From DAINPP01 sp036743375 (GTDB taxonomy: Bacteria; Thermotogota; Thermotogae; MWEM01): a stretch of DNA of 53,646 nucleotides. The DNA is taken from positions 1 to 53,646 of the forward strand of contig DAINPP010000015.1 of the NCBI GenBank assembly GCA_036743375.1, in the 5' to 3' direction. The position numbers and the translations under genes are program-made. The notes under the pieces are model-generated. The model searched no databases. It was not told the DNA's origin and saw nothing but the letters and a program-made list of their open reading frames with translations. Shown here in pieces: positions 51,456 to 53,646 of this stretch (the first letter of the stretch is position 1; each line of letters starts with the position of its first letter).

Positions 51456-52187
51456 ATGAAAAAAATATTATTGTTATTCTTATTGACTGCTTTTTCGATG
51501 ATGATGTTTGGGGACTGGCTTGTAGAAGTAAAAGTTGAAGGCATGGAATATGAGCATAATGCTCAGCTTGAGATGGCTTTGCTGCTTGAGACGATACATA
51601 ATGATGTCGCACAGTATGATAACACGGATAAATATATCTGGAAAACCAATGAGGGTTCCAATGGTTCATACAATATAGAGCGATGGGATCAGCTGCAGGA
51701 TCTTGTTACTTCTTTGTTACATAGAGAAGGCTATAGCTTTGTTGGAATCTACACAAAAAACTGGACAAAGGGAAATACTTTGATACCCTTTATTTATATA
51801 GAAGACAGATTTACAGATCCAGATGCAGAAGGGAATCCAGAAAACATAGGACAGAGAAATTTTGATCTTGTTAAAAATGAAAGTCTTCTCGCAAAAGCAT
51901 TTAATGATGGTCAGGGGTATTTTACAACGAATGCAAGCAGATTGATTGAAACCGGTTTTGGGAAAAATGAAGCAAGAGATTATCAGCTTGAAGCTGGTGT
52001 AAGAGGTTATTTTGCTTACCCATTAAAAAATGGTGAAACGACGATTGGATTGTTGGTAATTGCTACAAAAGAGCCGGGAATAACCGAAGATCAGTATTTT
52101 AGAATTACGCAGTATGGCGAAGCGGCAGTATGGCTTGTTGTTCAAACTGTTGATCTGCTTGCACACCCTGAAAAGTTAGGCTATTAA
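51456..52187 (+). CDS. secreted GAF-like protein
   Basis: A 243-residue protein with a signal peptide (KILLLFLLTAFSMMMFG) and GGAGGGG before the ATG. The mature part resembles a GAF fold: a helical region with LLETIHNDV and LQDLVTSLL, strand YSFVGIYTKN, and the closing pattern GYFAYPLKNGETTIGLLVIA followed by a long helix to the end. There is no cysteine, so it is not a free-methionine-sulfoxide reductase type GAF. GAF domains are normally cytoplasmic ligand sensors; an exported single GAF is unusual. No partner kinase or cyclase is next to it; fliW follows 23 bases later. Function unknown. Confidence 0.6.
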   Translation: MKKILLLFLLTAFSMMMFGDWLVEVKVEGMEYEHNAQLEMALLLETIHNDVAQYDNTDKYIWKTNEGSNGSYNIERWDQLQDLVTSLLHREGYSFVGIYTKNWTKGNTLIPFIYIEDRFTDPDAEGNPENIGQRNFDLVKNESLLAKAFNDGQGYFTTNASRLIETGFGKNEARDYQLEAGVRGYFAYPLKNGETTIGLLVIATKEPGITEDQYFRITQYGEAAVWLVVQTVDLLAHPEKLGY

Positions 52188-52210
52188 TTTATACTGGGAG
52201 ATGGAATGAA

Positions 52211-52681
52211 ATGCACTATAAGACAAATATAGGTGAGATCGAGATAGAAGAAAAAGATATTATTACATTTAATAGTGGATTACCGGGTTTCGAAAATTTA
52301 AAATATTTTGCACTATTCGCATTAGATGAAACTAAACCTGTCCAATGGCTTGTTTCTCTTGAAGATGAATCAGTCTCTCTACCGATTCTTGATCCATGGT
52401 TAGTGGTATCTGATTATAGTGTAGATATTCCTGATGATATAATCTCGTTTCTGAAAATAAATAATCAGGAGAAGGTGTTAGTTCTAACGGTTGTAAGGAT
52501 TCCGGATTCAAATCCGGAATCCATGACTATCAATCTTGCCGCACCGGTACTTGTAAACCTTGAAAACAACCTTGCCATTCAATATATTCCTTCAAAAAGT
52601 AAATACCAATTAAGGCACAATGTGAAAGAAGAAATAGAAAGATCAAAAAGATTACTAGAAACTTTTAAAGACGGGGAATGA
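52211..52681 (+). CDS. fliW: flagellar assembly factor FliW
   Basis: A 156-residue protein. The N-terminal TNIGEIEIEEKDIITFNSGLPGFE, the central PVQWLVSLEDESVSLPILDP and the later PESMTINLAAPVLVN match FliW. FliW binds flagellin and CsrA and so links flagellin secretion to relief of CsrA repression. It lies four bases ahead of csrA, the standard pairing. Confidence 0.96.
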   Translation: MHYKTNIGEIEIEEKDIITFNSGLPGFENLKYFALFALDETKPVQWLVSLEDESVSLPILDPWLVVSDYSVDIPDDIISFLKINNQEKVLVLTVVRIPDSNPESMTINLAAPVLVNLENNLAIQYIPSKSKYQLRHNVKEEIERSKRLLETFKDGE

Positions 52682-52685
52682 TTTG

Positions 52686-52931
52686 ATGTTGGTTTTGAAT
52701 AGAAAAAATAATGAGGAAATATATATAGAAACCCCAGAAGGGAGAATCACACTTAAAGTAATTGAAGTGGATGGAAAGTTTGTGAAGATCGGTATTGACG
52801 CTCCTAAGGCCTTTCCGGTTTATAGAGAGGAGCTTTACAGACAGGTTAATCAGGAGAACAAAGAATCTATTATGAAAAGTGAAAAGGTCAGGAACATTTC
52901 AGATCTTTTTAAAAATTATAATGAAGATTGA
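52686..52931 (+). CDS. csrA: carbon storage regulator CsrA
   Basis: 81 residues from ATG 52686 (an in-frame TTG one codon earlier is ignored). MLVLNRKNNEEIYI, EVDGKFVKIGIDAPKAFPVYREEL are the CsrA core; the C-terminal helix is extended, as in FliW-regulated CsrA proteins. It binds GGA-containing mRNA leaders to control translation, most likely of flagellin. The end overlaps gatC by 11 bases. Confidence 0.96.
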   Translation: MLVLNRKNNEEIYIETPEGRITLKVIEVDGKFVKIGIDAPKAFPVYREELYRQVNQENKESIMKSEKVRNISDLFKNYNED

Positions 52932-53181
52932 CAATGTTTTATACCAACGTCTTGAAAAATTATCAAAAATATCCATCTCAGGGAAAAAAGAGAGATTACT
53001 GAAAGAGGAAATAAATGAAATTATGGACTATTTGGAAATAATAAATGATGTCAATCCAAGTTACGATGAAATACACCTTAATGACAGACGACATATCGGC
53101 GATTTCAGAGAAGATAAGGCGATCAATGGGTTCTATTGCATGAAAAAAAGGGGATATTACATTGTTCCAAAGATCCAGTAG
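52921..53181 (+). CDS. gatC: Asp/Glu-tRNA amidotransferase subunit C (GatC)
   Basis: 86 residues from ATG 52921, inside the last codons of csrA. YQRLEKLSKISISGKKERLL, EINEIMDYLEIINDVN and the end REDKAINGFYCMKKRGYYIVPKIQ follow GatC throughout. GatC holds GatA and GatB together for transamidation of Glu-tRNA-Gln or Asp-tRNA-Asn. gatA and gatB are not adjacent. There is no clear ribosome-binding site, so translation probably depends on coupling to csrA. Confidence 0.8.
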   Translation: MKIDNVLYQRLEKLSKISISGKKERLLKEEINEIMDYLEIINDVNPSYDEIHLNDRRHIGDFREDKAINGFYCMKKRGYYIVPKIQ

Positions 53182-53527
53182 AGTAACTGGTTCAACTGAA
53201 AAAGGCGTATTATACGAAGATATTGCAAGCGATTATTTAAAAAAGAAGCGTTTCAAAATATTGGAAAGAAATTATAGAACGCGTTTTGGTGAAATTGATA
53301 TCATCTGTTCTAAAGGAAATCTTATTGTTTTTGTAGAAGTTAAGGGTGGTAAAAAGATACCGGACCCATTTCTTCGTGTAAATGAAGAAAAGATAAGAAA
53401 ACTGCACTATTCAATCAACCATTATTTGCACTTCTCTGAAAGACAATGGGATTTCATCCGATTGGATGTTATTTCTATAACTGAACCGGATAAGATGATT
53501 ACCCATTTTAAAGATATACTTTCTTAA
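53162..53527 (+). CDS. YraN/UPF0102 family putative nuclease-like protein
   Basis: A 121-residue protein starting at TTG 53162, inside gatC, with GGGGA about seven bases upstream. GVLYEDIASDYLKKKRFKILERNYRT, FGEIDIIC and VFVEVKGG give the UPF0102 pattern G-x(2)-G/Y-E-x-x-A ... GEIDLI ... FVEVK, the core of a restriction-endonuclease-like fold. The family's cellular role is unclear. Last gene of the fliW transcript, followed by a strong terminator. Confidence 0.9.
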   Translation: MFQRSSRVTGSTEKGVLYEDIASDYLKKKRFKILERNYRTRFGEIDIICSKGNLIVFVEVKGGKKIPDPFLRVNEEKIRKLHYSINHYLHFSERQWDFIRLDVISITEPDKMITHFKDILS

Positions 53528-53544
53528 ATTCTATATAACCCAAC

Positions 53545-53576
53545 AAAAAACCCCATCCGAAAGGATGGGGTTTTTT
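53545..53576 (+). terminator. strong intrinsic terminator with GAAA tetraloop
   Basis: A 14-bp perfect stem (53545-53558 with 53563-53576) closed by GAAA and ending in six T. It follows the yraN-like gene by 17 bases; its A-rich left arm also allows use from the other strand. Confidence 0.92.
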
Positions 53577-53579
53577 AAA

Positions 53580-53617
53580 GGAGTTAAGAAAAAAAGAACT
53601 CCAGGGAACGAGCGTTC
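53580..53617 (-). terminator. hairpins downstream of the 5S rRNA end
   Basis: A GGAAC/GTTCC stem at 53604-53617, and a second stem GGAGTT/AACTCC (53580-53585 with 53597-53602) whose loop holds a T tract on the minus strand. They lie just after the presumed 5S rRNA end and may terminate an rRNA operon. Confidence 0.45.
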
Positions 53618-53628
53618 CAAAAACAAAA

Positions 53629-53646
53629 GCTAGGCGATACCTACTC
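53629..53646 (-). rRNA. 5S rRNA, 3' end only
   Basis: On the minus strand the last 18 bases read GAGTAGG then TATCGCCTAGC. GAGTAGG(T) is the conserved 3' part of bacterial 5S rRNA helix IV, and the final bases fit the 3' strand of the terminal helix. Only this short end is inside the window, so the call is tentative. Confidence 0.55.

Noticed and set aside
1..53646. Mobile elements or prophage
   Set aside because: No transposase, integrase, phage structural gene, terminal repeats or tRNA-linked attachment duplication was seen; gene order is compact and housekeeping-like.

Overview
The window reads as chromosomal DNA of a member of the Thermotogota (low GC, flagellated, not spore-forming). 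This is inferred from gene content and order rather than from an rRNA match. Pointers are the glmU-prs-rplY-pth block, a Ctc-type L25, SpoVS in a non-sporulating context, a DUF2089/DUF4097 envelope-stress operon, a CsrA/FliW pair next to flagellar genes, a BmpA-type nucleoside importer, a proofreading-competent PolA, a cytoplasmic type I pullulanase and a candidate outer-membrane beta-barrel. No insertion sequence, prophage or CRISPR array was seen.

Layout. Positions 1-74 are the 3' end of ppdK (+), closed by a bidirectional terminator that also serves two tandem 37-residue paralogous small ORFs on the minus strand. Positions 641-2959 (minus) are a four-gene envelope-stress-type operon (DUF2089 regulator, small membrane protein, DUF4097 beta-helix protein, ribbon-helix-helix protein). 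It starts at a consensus promoter that carries an inverted repeat in its spacer. A lone UgpB-like sugar-binding protein follows. From 11166 down to 4434 (minus) lie an unknown membrane protein, a BmpA/NupOPQ-type nucleoside ABC importer and an MnhG-like subunit. From 12949 down to 11224 are a lipoprotein, SpoVS, a 79-aa protein and a DUF3307-like protein. From 26866 down to 13019 is a very compact minus-strand gene string: nucleoside kinase, CsoR-family regulator, S41 protease, two envelope proteins, RND exporter, pullulanase, ruvA, glmU, prs, rplY, pth and an McsA-like UVR protein.

A tRNA-Gln gene (27018-27093) and a minus-strand membrane-anchored PpiC foldase (27155-29284) precede the switch to plus-strand coding at about 29.5 kb. 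The plus half holds two alpha/beta hydrolases, a metallophosphoesterase, polA, ftcD and a 1398-residue pseudokinase-like/ATPase/TPR/GAF/GGDEF protein coupled to a beta-barrel candidate. DUF4911, a doubled YqeG-type HAD protein and yqeH come next. A sigma-28-type promoter then drives flaG-fliD, followed by tlyA (apparently with an ATA start), a Lon-like protease, a secreted GAF-like protein, and fliW-csrA-gatC-yraN ending at a strong terminator. The last 18 bases look like the 3' end of a 5S rRNA gene on the minus strand.

The parts that look least described are the tandem 37-aa proteins, the giant cyclase with its barrel partner, the doubled YqeG, the secreted GAF-like protein, and the non-canonical tlyA start. 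All functional statements rest on motif recognition by eye; no database search was run.
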